Shown here: one piece after another, positions 9,701 to 19,160 of the stretch
How the letters are laid out: each line of letters opens with the position of its first letter
Position numbering within the stretch: position 1 is the stretch's first letter
DNA from: a virus
IMG/VR virus record: IMGVR_UViG_3300036719_002639
Coordinates: 1 to 64,000 of that record
Strand: one strand, 5' to 3'
DNA length: 64,000 nt
The notes under the pieces: generated by a model
The model's input: only the letters and a program-made list of their open reading frames with translations
Databases searched by the model: none
What the model was told of the DNA's origin: nothing
Program-made: the position numbers and the translations under genes

Positions 9701-11583
9701 CTTGCTTGTAAATTAAATGTACAATTTCTGCCGTAATCATTGTAATCAAATGTTTCTGAGGTCAATTTAACTACCACGGTATCATAGGTGTAATTATTAC
9801 CATTGTATGCACTACCATCGAGGTTATAAATATTTGAACCACCTGAAATAGAATTTGTCATATTCCATTTTATCTTATTGGCAGGATGTAATGGAACATA
9901 CGTACCATTTTTATCATTTAAAAGTTTTGCCGTTAATGATCTAACAAATGGTGCATTATCCAATGCCACTGCTGATAGATAAACTGCTGTCGGTGCAGAG
10001 TATACTTGGAATGTGTGTAATTGTGAAATATTCGTAGAATCTACAAAAGGATTACCAGAATATGCAACTTGTAATGTATAGATTTGATCTGGATCATTTT
10101 TATACTTCAATTTTAAATAATCTAGTCCATAATAACTATTACTAGCTGAAATATTTCCACCTACATCGTAGAAATTTACAGTAGATAATAATCCAACGTT
10201 TCCAGTTAAATTCGTTCCAACTGTACAACCATAATATTTTAAATTTGATAAATCATTAGGAACAATACCAGAACATGCTGTAATATAAGTTCCATAACTA
10301 TCGATACCACTCCAAATAATAGGATATAATAAATTGTTGTAGTGTAAAACTCCTGACTCACCTAATACTGCTCTTTGTACATTCACTATTTCTGAGGTTA
10401 AGTCTTGGGTAATTGTAGTAAAGCTAATATCTTCACTTACAATTGGATCATAATTAAATGTATAAACATATGGTATTCTTTTATCTGGTGTACCTTCTGC
10501 TTCGGCAAAAAAGGAACTTACAGTATATGTTTGATGTGTTAAATTAGTAGATGTCAATTGTACATAATCGGCAGAAATTGACCAGCCTGATACAGTGGTA
10601 TTTGATATATCAAAAAGATCACCTGTCTTTAAAAAACGTGCAGATAATTTCAAATCGTTTGTGGTGCTGGATTCACCTCTCCAAGAAATAGCTCTACCTA
10701 ATGTAAAATTAAAAGGCCATATAGTACTGATGCCTGTTAGAAATTGTGAAGTAGTATTGTGTTTATATTGTACCGCACTTAATTGTACGTTAGTATAATC
10801 ATAGCGATTATCGATAGAGTGTATTGATGGTGGATAAAAAATAATACTTTCTGCCGTGATATTAGGTACATCAGTCCAGCATGATATAAGAAAGGCTTTA
10901 GTATCGTTTTTCAACACTTCAAGTTTCAATGAAGCATTGGTAATATAAGGTGCATATACATTTAATGGAGTAGCATAGTTGGCACAATATTTTATGAAAA
11001 CCGTAGATGTGTTAGATGCAAACGTCGAACTTGATACGTTGTGGAAATCTACCCATAAATTACCGTTGGTGTAATCGACTAATCCTGAGACATTAGTACC
11101 ACTTGTAAGATCATTATCCATCCATAGACCAGATAAAATACCGCTAAGTGGTGATCCTATTGTCATATTTGAGTAGTTATCTATTTGAACTCTTCTATTA
11201 CCATAAAATGTTGGATTACCAGCTAAACCTGGTCCACCAACACCTGTAACGCCTGTCATATAAACCTGAAAACTGGTTTCATTACCATTTAAAAACGGAG
11301 TTATTGAGTCTACTTGTGGAGTTAATTTCAAAGTAAAAGTTTGACTTGGTGCTAAAGGTGTTACGATAGGATAATCACGATAGGTGTGTTGACTAGTAGT
11401 AAGAATTTGAACGGTTGAATCATATGCAATAACTTCTGTTACTGGATCGATACTACATACCGTCCAAAAGAAATTCATACTAGAATTGGGAACAACATAA
11501 TTAACACCACTAAGGATTTTAACCGTAGTAGTATAAATTACATCATTTTCGTTTACATCAAATTTTAACGCAGATGTTGCCAT
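6784..11583 (-). CDS. giant tail/fibre protein, Ig/PKD-like repeats plus NHL propeller
   Basis: 1599 residues from ATG 11583, chosen because a GGGAGT ribosome site sits 7 bases upstream and the frame opened further upstream only at TTG. Residues 1 to about 1150 are Ser/Thr/Asn-rich beta-strand repeats with PKD-like segments (IEYGDGRTTT). From about 1190 to 1430 there are NHL/Vgb-type propeller blades (DATLSAINDVV, VDSTGRIYILD, NDLVIDLQDNVWIVD). The last 110 residues are a separate alpha/beta tail. The N terminus (MATSALKFDVNENDVIY) resembles that of the next gene upstream, which suggests related docking domains. It is probably part of the baseplate or tail fibres, exposed on the virion. Confidence 0.8.
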   Translation of the reverse strand: MATSALKFDVNENDVIYTTTVKILSGVNYVVPNSSMNFFWTVCSIDPVTEVIAYDSTVQILTTSQHTYRDYPIVTPLAPSQTFTLKLTPQVDSITPFLNGNETSFQVYMTGVTGVGGPGLAGNPTFYGNRRVQIDNYSNMTIGSPLSGILSGLWMDNDLTSGTNVSGLVDYTNGNLWVDFHNVSSSTFASNTSTVFIKYCANYATPLNVYAPYITNASLKLEVLKNDTKAFLISCWTDVPNITAESIIFYPPSIHSIDNRYDYTNVQLSAVQYKHNTTSQFLTGISTIWPFNFTLGRAISWRGESSTTNDLKLSARFLKTGDLFDISNTTVSGWSISADYVQLTSTNLTHQTYTVSSFFAEAEGTPDKRIPYVYTFNYDPIVSEDISFTTITQDLTSEIVNVQRAVLGESGVLHYNNLLYPIIWSGIDSYGTYITACSGIVPNDLSNLKYYGCTVGTNLTGNVGLLSTVNFYDVGGNISASNSYYGLDYLKLKYKNDPDQIYTLQVAYSGNPFVDSTNISQLHTFQVYSAPTAVYLSAVALDNAPFVRSLTAKLLNDKNGTYVPLHPANKIKWNMTNSISGGSNIYNLDGSAYNGNNYTYDTVVVKLTSETFDYNDYGRNCTFNLQASSFNNYNDPEAYVYSASANRNVIIDTFPSVNLNLRTNYENSSAITDMYREKSTSYVLSTYDNSWFSNNPIVSGTRLIEYGDGRTTTAQSSSIVCNNATAALSTIKLFRTGVSASNWLSSHDFEADINLHFVTSFLSADFVVWPKYVFTSNTTQVINTSSVITATNGVSSYDVDHTEIFYLSASDTTAPTYNWYVDNSPLIFTMTNKPAINITTSTTTPTSGLPIKLRLHNDELPPLMPETFNSDINGVTMSYPNTKETDNSSIYFQNMKLLAYDTPTLQINSYSDNIIITTTYPITATKSVSFPASTPLYEAYGVSQWFLSTLKWTITGTDDDFSTNLVVGYTDDLMGTLKYGTTTPLVLTIKRDSDTSIPNTFAPNDWGTNSTTEITSVNINYIVAPVLSFTPRHRYGIIGEDIYIFNNTLSSNLLTGFSFFDGNSSYYHRTDYSDFLISAYPIEGTFNFGITGELSGGQTYTNTIYNAITILSTYPEYDPNITRVFGTEELTLPYTLEQVKIPINEWGVADNFNNSINRMNSNMEYMINMTKFYSLPPIDFIGWLGSYNDDNYVKFGWNIVDYPNYHDLTTSLSDATLSAINDVVAKNNILYVADTNKVELFDMRLNPPLLHKITNKTIDDAIAEAKAVDVDSTGRIYILDAPKHRVLVFDAYKESDVVISKFLYEWGGLGGKNSKMKFNNPNDLVIDLQDNVWIVDTNNIAIKKYTRTGSWLQTLLPTEITGTTPETDGIISIAFDTQNDIHVLTKTKVYKYTYEGVFINSYSYTNPDNNVPLKIQNMYNSGFLYVACPTCIIKIQENGKYAGIIGREIANANFNSIYHDENNSLYVANTQNILQYFDVNVVNNSLFSEFNNVKWDISDLLVNKNEYIQDWVCNISFKRFWDNIELFRRCLLGSVSYVTNGNGIAEIVITNYTPEEYASMYLTSKDNMFVGVNELVTSDVLNRCIAQLHNNMLNILQHI

Positions 11584-11585
11584 AT

Positions 11586-13922
11586 TTACTCCCAAATAAT
11601 CTTAAATAGTTCCGCATAACTAGGAACGATCTTTTTAAGGTTATCCTTTATTATATTCTCAATCATTATTCTTGTGTTACTATCACTTATCTGTAACCCG
11701 TTGATACGTATATTGTAATATTGTGACTTTAAACCGGGTAACTTAAATTTAAAGAATCGGCTAATTTCTTCCAAATAATTCTGATTACCTGTCGCCATAT
11801 TCCAGATCAACTCATGATAATCAAACTTATTCAAATAAATGTAACGTATATCTGAATTATTTAGTACAGTATTATAGATTCTCAAGTCATCTATTTTACC
11901 TTTAAAGTACATTTGGTTCAAATTCAACTCATAAGCCAATGTAGTAATCTTACCGACATTTGTGCCAATTAATAGAGGATTTTCATATTCGTAATAAATT
12001 GTATTATCCGTAGAAAGACTCTTGGTATCTCTTAATAAAGCATCCATGTAGAATTTAACTGTACCATCTTCAACAGTGAAGGTGAATAAGTGCCAATTGT
12101 TGTTAGCTACGGCACTACATGGAATATTGCAAGTTTTTCTAGTAATTTGATTTAAACTATCAATAAACGTTACTTCTGTCTGTATTTGTGGTGTTTTATT
12201 ATACTTTAGGTAATTAAATTTACGATTCCAATCATATGATGTAAAATTATTCAACATTGGATAGGTATCAAAAACAGAAATGTCAATAAATTTGATTAAA
12301 TTGCCGTTTGAATCTGTTTTATAAATCTTTTGTTCGTTGGCATAAGTAAAATACGTAAATGTCTGCCAAATATCATCAATATATTCAGATGTAAAGCTAA
12401 TTGCTCTATCAGTAGGTGTCGAATTGTCACCAACTGTACCAGAGGTGTACGCAAATGTCGTAGAATCCATCTTTAAGAATGAATTTGTTCCGAAAAGTAC
12501 CCAAATGTAATTATCTTTATCACATCCTATGCTATTTCCGGTAATAACAGCAGATGTTCCTTTATATACGGTACTATCTTGTACCATCCATACTGAATTA
12601 TCATTATCTACCAATATTTGTGTTCCGCTTGTGCATTGTATATTAGAATTTAGATCAATTGTCATATTCTGAATCTGAAATCCTGTCGTAATAATTGTTT
12701 CAATGGTGCTTAATTTATTTGTGAAGATATCAAATGAGGATGCTGTATTAGTGTTGGTATCTGCTACCCATAATAATTCTGAACCTAAAGTAATTGTGTT
12801 GAGGTCAGTCGTTGTGTCAAAATCAATAGAAGCTATTAAATCACCATTATAATCAATCTTGTAAACCTTTTTAGCAGCATTATCAGACACCCAAGTAAAT
12901 AGATTTTCATCGATGGTTGTACATGTTGGATTAGAAGGCTGTGGAAGGTGCTTAGAATTGATCACATGACCTTCAACATTCATAATGATCATCTTACCTG
13001 TGTTGTCTAAAAATGTCATATTTGGGTTAAAGAATCCATTATTATACTTGACATTCCATCCACCACGATGATCCTTACTTACAAGATTACTCCCTGCCAT
13101 GTTAGACCAATCTTTAGCATAAGCCCAAAAGGAAGTTGAAATATTATTATCTAATACAAAACTTGGATCATATAAGGTTTGTGCATACTGATCAATTCCA
13201 TCTAAATTTAATGCTGTATCAGTCGGTCTTTCAGCTTTATTAACCCCATCATAAGTTACTGAATTTGAATCATAGTTAACTACTGTTGTAGTATTGGCAA
13301 AAATTGATTCATCTGTTGGTCTAGCACTCCAATTATCCAAATGTAATCTAAGACCACTATTTGCTGTCAATAAGGATACAATAGTTTCATTCTGAACATT
13401 TCCTACATGAAAATATTTGTAATAAACACCAGCATCAAAAGTCATTTCAGAGTCAATATCCATTATTACGCCACTTAAAGGTGTACTTACGAACATTGCG
13501 GTATTTGGATCAATATAACCGGGATTATACCAACGATCCTTCCATACAGGGACAACATTAGGGTCAACCATATTACCCGATAACCAAGAACAAAGCCAGA
13601 TACCAGTTTGTTTACCAACAGGCATAGCATTACCCCAAATGCTGGAACTAGAATAATCAGCCATCTTCTTCCAAATTTTATCTGATACAAATGGATAGTC
13701 ACCACAAATTGCTCCATCATTTACTAAGGCTGAATCATTTAAATTGATACTTGGAGCCGTTATAGGGTAATGGAAAAATGTAAACTGATCAGTTGGAAAG
13801 ATTTGACTAATAGTATCACCAACAAAACCTAAAATAGGATTCTCATATCCAGTATCTTGATTTGATCCTGTATAAATTCTATCATATTCTCTAAATTTTA
13901 CTGCACTTGCTGTTATAGACAT
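11586..13922 (-). CDS. tail protein, LamG domain split by an NHL-type propeller
   Basis: 778 residues with an AAGGAA ribosome site. A concanavalin/LamG-like domain begins at about 255 (ISTSFWAYAKDW, LVSKDHRGGWNV) and resumes at about 620-720 (NNWHLFTFTVEDGTVKFYMD, GKIDDLRIYNTVL). Between the halves, about 320-590, are propeller blades with the repeated pattern of a hydrophobic, WV or WM, and D-N (LLWVADTNT, NDNSVWMVQD, KDNYIWVLF). The C-terminal 90 residues (FFKFKLPGL to the end) are helical. Both domains usually bind carbohydrate or protein ligands, so host-surface or fibre contact is likely. Confidence 0.8.
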   Translation of the reverse strand: MSITASAVKFREYDRIYTGSNQDTGYENPILGFVGDTISQIFPTDQFTFFHYPITAPSINLNDSALVNDGAICGDYPFVSDKIWKKMADYSSSSIWGNAMPVGKQTGIWLCSWLSGNMVDPNVVPVWKDRWYNPGYIDPNTAMFVSTPLSGVIMDIDSEMTFDAGVYYKYFHVGNVQNETIVSLLTANSGLRLHLDNWSARPTDESIFANTTTVVNYDSNSVTYDGVNKAERPTDTALNLDGIDQYAQTLYDPSFVLDNNISTSFWAYAKDWSNMAGSNLVSKDHRGGWNVKYNNGFFNPNMTFLDNTGKMIIMNVEGHVINSKHLPQPSNPTCTTIDENLFTWVSDNAAKKVYKIDYNGDLIASIDFDTTTDLNTITLGSELLWVADTNTNTASSFDIFTNKLSTIETIITTGFQIQNMTIDLNSNIQCTSGTQILVDNDNSVWMVQDSTVYKGTSAVITGNSIGCDKDNYIWVLFGTNSFLKMDSTTFAYTSGTVGDNSTPTDRAISFTSEYIDDIWQTFTYFTYANEQKIYKTDSNGNLIKFIDISVFDTYPMLNNFTSYDWNRKFNYLKYNKTPQIQTEVTFIDSLNQITRKTCNIPCSAVANNNWHLFTFTVEDGTVKFYMDALLRDTKSLSTDNTIYYEYENPLLIGTNVGKITTLAYELNLNQMYFKGKIDDLRIYNTVLNNSDIRYIYLNKFDYHELIWNMATGNQNYLEEISRFFKFKLPGLKSQYYNIRINGLQISDSNTRIMIENIIKDNLKKIVPSYAELFKIIWE

Positions 13923-13924
13923 GT

Positions 13925-14887
13925 TTATTCCTTCTTAACACCATATGCGTATTCTGGTGTCATAACGTTCTTCAACCCTAATAAATTCAATTTCATCGTA
14001 CCAGTTCTGTTGGTTCCAAGATCAATTTTAGTCTTGTATGGATATTCAACCAAATAATTATTTGTAACATCACTGATAACTTCCTTAATATCAACTGTTT
14101 TGTTAAAGAATTTATTCAATAGTTCGTTGTAATATTTTACCCACTTAATCTTACCATCAAATCCAATTGCAAACATATTCAAATCATTTGTTACAGTAAA
14201 TTTATAATTGTTTTCATCTACATAATGGCTATCAACAATCATTCCGACTGATTTAATCACATTTGAAGCATCTCCGTCATAATAACTTAAAAATCTATCG
14301 ATAGTACTTAAATTACTATCATAAGTCGCCCAATTATCCATCTTGAACAACGTTTTGATGATGAACGTATCAGAACTTCCATCAGCATAGAATACAAATT
14401 TCTGTATATTATCTGTATCTGGCGTTAACTTCTCTTGTAATGTGATATTGAAGATATTGTTATCGGTTACAACAGTTGCATATAAATTATTCTGTGAAAT
14501 CGTGAAGTTTCCTTCCGTTGTTCTGGTAATTCTGAAAAATTCACTTGCGCCAATAGTATCAGAAATTGCATATAAAGTATTGTTTACATTTGATATGTAC
14601 TTCCCATTAGATGCTTGTAATGCTGTATAAATAACCAAATTTGTTGGATCAATATAAACCGTATCATCTAAAATGTTTTCTATTGATACCGAAGATGTAA
14701 TCGCAAAAAATGATTCATTCGTAAATCGTAAATCTTTTGTTCCGTTAAAAATATTATGATGATAAAACGAATAACCGTTGTCGTAGTTGTACAATAATGG
14801 ATTCAAGTTTATTTTATCATCATAAAGGTATGATGCTGATAAACTATAAACATTTGCTGCACTAATTGATGTTGATGTAAAACTCAT
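13925..14887 (-). CDS. tail-associated structural protein, 320 residues
   Basis: Started at ATG 14887 with an AAGGAACAT ribosome site. The frame remains open upstream to 15100, but that part overlaps the coding end of the preceding gene and reads as non-protein sequence. N terminus MSFTSTSISAANVYSLSASY, then a strand-rich body with several DNN and FFRIT segments that could form a beta-trefoil-like unit. The C-terminal 120 residues are more alpha/beta. No family was recognised. It sits between two giant tail genes in the same operon. Confidence 0.75.
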   Translation of the reverse strand: MSFTSTSISAANVYSLSASYLYDDKINLNPLLYNYDNGYSFYHHNIFNGTKDLRFTNESFFAITSSVSIENILDDTVYIDPTNLVIYTALQASNGKYISNVNNTLYAISDTIGASEFFRITRTTEGNFTISQNNLYATVVTDNNIFNITLQEKLTPDTDNIQKFVFYADGSSDTFIIKTLFKMDNWATYDSNLSTIDRFLSYYDGDASNVIKSVGMIVDSHYVDENNYKFTVTNDLNMFAIGFDGKIKWVKYYNELLNKFFNKTVDIKEVISDVTNNYLVEYPYKTKIDLGTNRTGTMKLNLLGLKNVMTPEYAYGVKKE

Positions 14888-14894
14888 ATGTTCC

Positions 14895-17800
14895 TTATGT
14901 AGATGATAATAATAGGGTGTAATTATTTGTACTCTTAGTACCTTCAAAAACCAATAAAACATCATTATCTCCCTGATACATTCTATTTTCAATAAGATGT
15001 ACGTCACCATCAATATTTTGCATTGAAGGTAAGACAAGTGGGCCGATATCAAAACTTGTCGTAGCAACACTATTGGTGTTACATGCATACGCTGATACAT
15101 TTAAAGTGAAAATACCACCACCAACTGTGTTATGATAATTATGTGTCATTAAAAAGTTTCTAGGATCAGCTAAATTACTTAAATATGCACTTGTATTGTA
15201 ATAGTCTGCGTAACTTGCTGATATTATTCTTGAAATTGTAATATGTTCAGTACCATCACCAAAATCATATTCCATACGACAAATTGGGAACGATCCAGCA
15301 AATGTTGCAGAAGGATTTATGCTGACTGTCAATGGTGTACTAGATAATGGTGGTACTGTTACATCGATCTTACAAATAGGCATAATTTCTTTAACGTAAA
15401 CTTGCATATTCTGTCTAAGTCCAGCACTACAATTGCTGACATATCCACTCTCAGCACTAACAATTGGTTGCAATGAAATATTATAAAACCCGGGCATAAC
15501 AAATGTATGGATGCCAGTTGTCTTATATGATTCAGTAGTCCAAATAGGCCAACCTGATGTTGGTGGATTAAAATATGTTGTATCGGTAGGTAATGGATTG
15601 ACATAATAATCACTATAATTCCAAACTGATGCACTTAATGGTAATGATCGTCCACTTATACTTCCATTGAATTGTATCTTTAAATATGGAGCATAACCAG
15701 AAATAAACTCATAATTTGTAGATATATTGTTGTTGTAAAAATGATTTGCACTAACGATTGGGCTAAGTCCACCATCATCATTAAATAATGGCGTTACTGT
15801 CTCACCACTTAAAATGGTAAAAGTCAAAGCTGGACAAACTTCTAAAACATCAATTTCTCTTGTTGCTGCAACTGTAAAGTTTTGATACATGTATGTTTCG
15901 TCTGTGACACCTGCTGATACATTCCACGAACTTGTTCCTGTATTACTTGCTGCAACCCAAAGTGTGGCATAATATTTACCGGGACCCATATACAAATGTT
16001 CAACCACGTTTTTACGTTCCGTTAAACAATCATCACTAATTGATGATAATGATAAACTCGCTGTTAATGTTGCTGATGTAACATTAAGATACGTTGTTAA
16101 CTGTGGAAGTGTAAATCCTAAATATGTAGGTTTATCTCCAAACGTCCAATGCCAAGCTGATATAGGCCATGAACCTGTAGTGGTTGTGTCATTAAATTGT
16201 GCCGAAAGTGGATCGTAACCCCAAACTACTCTGTTGGCATCTGTTTTTACTAATCCATTATTACCGACAGGATATGCCGAAGCAGTTCCAACGTTCCAAC
16301 TAGTTAGTGAATTTACTCTTATGGATGCTGTATCAAATGGTGTAATATTGAAATTAGCTGTAGGCCATCTTTCAAAGACATTAACATCTACAGTATTACT
16401 TGATACTGATGTGATAATAGGATCACCTGAAAGTAAATAACAACTCTGATCAAAATTTAATGTACAGTATGGTATAAACTTGCCAATAGATTCAGCAGGG
16501 CCACCTGTCCATCTAGGTTGATATGGTTTACCATTTATTGATGGATCGTTGTAAGTATATACAATCGTGTTATCAACAGTGGTTGTTGATATCGTATTAG
16601 GTACAATGGTTCCTATATCAATGGTTTTATCTCTGTAATTAAATGTGTAACCGTTAGGTGAGAAGCTTCCACTTGTAATCATGGTAGCAGATAAGGTCGT
16701 TTTTAAGTTGTCATAACCAGATACCTTGGTAAACGTAGTATCGATTGAGGTCAAAGATTTCCAAAATGTTTTATCACACTTTGCTACATTATCATAAGTA
16801 GGATTGTTAACATTTAAAAGTACAACTGGATATATAACAGGTGGATGTATAAAATCTGGCTCGGTTATAACATTTTGTGTTGCAAATAACATTGATGTTC
16901 CAATATTATCAGAATTGTATTCAGTGGTGTTACCAGCTATTCTTGGAAAACTAATTTGACTACCAACACTAATATAATTTGGATAAACTCGTTTACCAGC
17001 ACTAGCGTAATTTGTATTAGTATTGCACCAATTTGTGGCAGCAAAAGTTTGGTCGCCTAACGTACCTGATAATTTAACCCCATAAGACGAAAGATATTGT
17101 TGGGTTGGTCTAGCTGTTGCGCCTGATGCAAAGGTTAAATTTCTTGTTAAATAAAATTCGATATAAGGATTGTTTCCGTTGTTACCATAAGAATAATCTG
17201 TTGTTCTTCCTGATGATGTAGCAAAAGAACTTGGTAATGCTGGATATGTACATAATCCACCACTTGAAAATGCGGTACTACTTTCAAGATTGTAAATCAA
17301 TGTTAATGCGTTTAATGATGGTAATTCTTGTGTAACCCAAATATTGTTCTGTGTATCAACATTAATATGTACTGGATTAGTAACATTCCAATAGTCGGTA
17401 GATAAAGTTGGTGTAAGTGAGTTATAATACAAACCAGCAGTTCTATTACTTTCGTTAAATGTATTTGAACCATTCCAAGTCAATTTATGTACTTTATTTT
17501 CGATTTCATTAACTTGATAAATATTATAAGAATTACCACTTAAAATACCGAAACTTGGATATGATGCGGCTAATCCCTTTTGACTATAAATAGGTATTGG
17601 ATTATCTTTAGGTGTAGGAGTTCTTCTATCACCCATAAATGGTCTACCACCAGAGTCACCACCATTAGGTGAGGTTCCAACCCAACTAAGTGCTGTACGA
17701 TATGGTTGTGATGAACTCGTAAATGGATAATAATGTATATTTGCTCCTGATACGGTATACGGGAAAAGTTGTCCGTTAGTTGCACTATTATTTACATTAG

Positions 17801-19121
17801 TAGTAACACCATAAATATATCCAATATCTTGTAAAAAGTTTACATCTTCATAATATGTGTTGGTAGTGGTTGTAGTGACATCGGGTTTATGTTTAGATGC
17901 TACGCATGTTGCATATCCTAATAATCCTGCATTAATAGCTGCTTGATGATTATTATTCCATTGTGATGCATAACCACTATCAATATTGCCATCGGGAAAA
18001 CATACACCTATCCAAGGACCGGGAACAGTTACTACACTAGTAGTCGTATAAGAATATTTGTAATGAATTGGTGTATGTCCATTAACCCAAACCCCACCAT
18101 CGGCACCATTTGTAATACCTAAAATATTTGGTAATGGTTTTTCTATGGTAGGAGTTATTGTGGTGCTACTACAACCAAAATTTGTTCTTGGATAATCTAC
18201 TCTTGACGCTGAATCAATTCCTATTCTAGAAATATTGTCAAAATTATTGATTGTATAAGCATAATGATTATTATTTTCTTTGGCAATCACTAAACCATTA
18301 TTATTAACCGTTGTAGGAACTGTTGTTGTAAATAAATTACTGATAACACCTGTCAATGCAGATATTTTATAAACTGTACTACTATTTCCAATGAAGATAG
18401 CATTACCTGTATCTGGATCAACTCTTAATGCTAAAATGTTTCCTATTGCTATATCTTTATCGTAAACAACGGCACCCGTATCACCATTTAAACAGTAAAT
18501 TTTATTATTACCAGATGCCCAAACATTTTTCATTCGATTTCTTGTGATATCGTATGTGGTGTCAACAGCTATTCGATTTATTGAACCTAACGTGTTATTC
18601 AACCAAACTACATCGCCTTCATTATATAAAGTGTTATCATATACCTGAGTAACAATTGAGCGACATTCAACTCCATCAGTATGTGCAGTGTATATAAAGG
18701 GTAAATCGTTAAATCCAACCGTAGAAGACTTTGCTTCGATTTTATAGTAGATTCTTCTTTTAGCGGTGTAAATTTCTTCTTTAACATCTTTACCATCAGT
18801 GTCAATCCATTTTGTACCGTCAAACAAAATGCCTTCATCAGCATGTACACTCATATTGCCCCAATTGTCAGTATAAGTAAATGTCCCTTTATCGACTGTG
18901 GCAATCAATTTGTAATTACTTTGAAATTGGTTAGTTGTAGGGTTGTTATTTACCCCACCATTTGCCGTTCCAGATATTTTGTTTTCGATATGGCGATAGA
19001 TGTTGTATGATAATGCTGTATTATCATCAGTATATGTCCAATTAATGGTAAAGCCATTGGTTCTAGCCTGTTCCATGCTTGTGATTGACGTAAATATTGG
19101 TTTTCTATAGTTCCAGTTCAT
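14895..19121 (-). CDS. giant tail protein with FN3-like, NHL-type and PKD-like domains
   Basis: 1408 residues. Residues 10-60 look like a fibronectin-III module (ARTNGFTINWTYTDDNTALSYNIYR). Propeller-like blades follow from about 180 and again at about 540-620 (NIWVTQE). Several PKD-like modules lie in the C-terminal third, with the motifs WHWTFGDKP and YDFGDGTEH. Long Ser/Thr/Asn-rich linkers connect them. This architecture is typical of extended virion fibres or of adhesion to surface polysaccharide. A late promoter with TATAAATA lies 10 bases upstream of the ATG. Confidence 0.8.
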   Translation of the reverse strand: MNWNYRKPIFTSITSMEQARTNGFTINWTYTDDNTALSYNIYRHIENKISGTANGGVNNNPTTNQFQSNYKLIATVDKGTFTYTDNWGNMSVHADEGILFDGTKWIDTDGKDVKEEIYTAKRRIYYKIEAKSSTVGFNDLPFIYTAHTDGVECRSIVTQVYDNTLYNEGDVVWLNNTLGSINRIAVDTTYDITRNRMKNVWASGNNKIYCLNGDTGAVVYDKDIAIGNILALRVDPDTGNAIFIGNSSTVYKISALTGVISNLFTTTVPTTVNNNGLVIAKENNNHYAYTINNFDNISRIGIDSASRVDYPRTNFGCSSTTITPTIEKPLPNILGITNGADGGVWVNGHTPIHYKYSYTTTSVVTVPGPWIGVCFPDGNIDSGYASQWNNNHQAAINAGLLGYATCVASKHKPDVTTTTTNTYYEDVNFLQDIGYIYGVTTNVNNSATNGQLFPYTVSGANIHYYPFTSSSQPYRTALSWVGTSPNGGDSGGRPFMGDRRTPTPKDNPIPIYSQKGLAASYPSFGILSGNSYNIYQVNEIENKVHKLTWNGSNTFNESNRTAGLYYNSLTPTLSTDYWNVTNPVHINVDTQNNIWVTQELPSLNALTLIYNLESSTAFSSGGLCTYPALPSSFATSSGRTTDYSYGNNGNNPYIEFYLTRNLTFASGATARPTQQYLSSYGVKLSGTLGDQTFAATNWCNTNTNYASAGKRVYPNYISVGSQISFPRIAGNTTEYNSDNIGTSMLFATQNVITEPDFIHPPVIYPVVLLNVNNPTYDNVAKCDKTFWKSLTSIDTTFTKVSGYDNLKTTLSATMITSGSFSPNGYTFNYRDKTIDIGTIVPNTISTTTVDNTIVYTYNDPSINGKPYQPRWTGGPAESIGKFIPYCTLNFDQSCYLLSGDPIITSVSSNTVDVNVFERWPTANFNITPFDTASIRVNSLTSWNVGTASAYPVGNNGLVKTDANRVVWGYDPLSAQFNDTTTTGSWPISAWHWTFGDKPTYLGFTLPQLTTYLNVTSATLTASLSLSSISDDCLTERKNVVEHLYMGPGKYYATLWVAASNTGTSSWNVSAGVTDETYMYQNFTVAATREIDVLEVCPALTFTILSGETVTPLFNDDGGLSPIVSANHFYNNNISTNYEFISGYAPYLKIQFNGSISGRSLPLSASVWNYSDYYVNPLPTDTTYFNPPTSGWPIWTTESYKTTGIHTFVMPGFYNISLQPIVSAESGYVSNCSAGLRQNMQVYVKEIMPICKIDVTVPPLSSTPLTVSINPSATFAGSFPICRMEYDFGDGTEHITISRIISASYADYYNTSAYLSNLADPRNFLMTHNYHNTVGGGIFTLNVSAYACNTNSVATTSFDIGPLVLPSMQNIDGDVHLIENRMYQGDNDVLLVFEGTKSTNNYTLLLSST

Positions 19122-19131
19122 ATGTTATAAT

Positions 19132-19139
19132 TATTTATA
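19132..19139 (-). promoter_or_regulatory. late promoter TATAAATA
   Basis: Exact T4 late consensus on the minus strand, 10 bases before ATG 19121. The leader would be only about 5 nt, with no Shine-Dalgarno. Confidence 0.7.
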
Positions 19140-19160
19140 CAAATAATCATATTTTCAACG

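Noticed and set aside
13925-15100. 391-residue version of the 320-residue tail gene
   Set aside because: The first 71 codons overlap the upstream gene's coding sequence and look non-coding. ATG 14887 has a good ribosome site.
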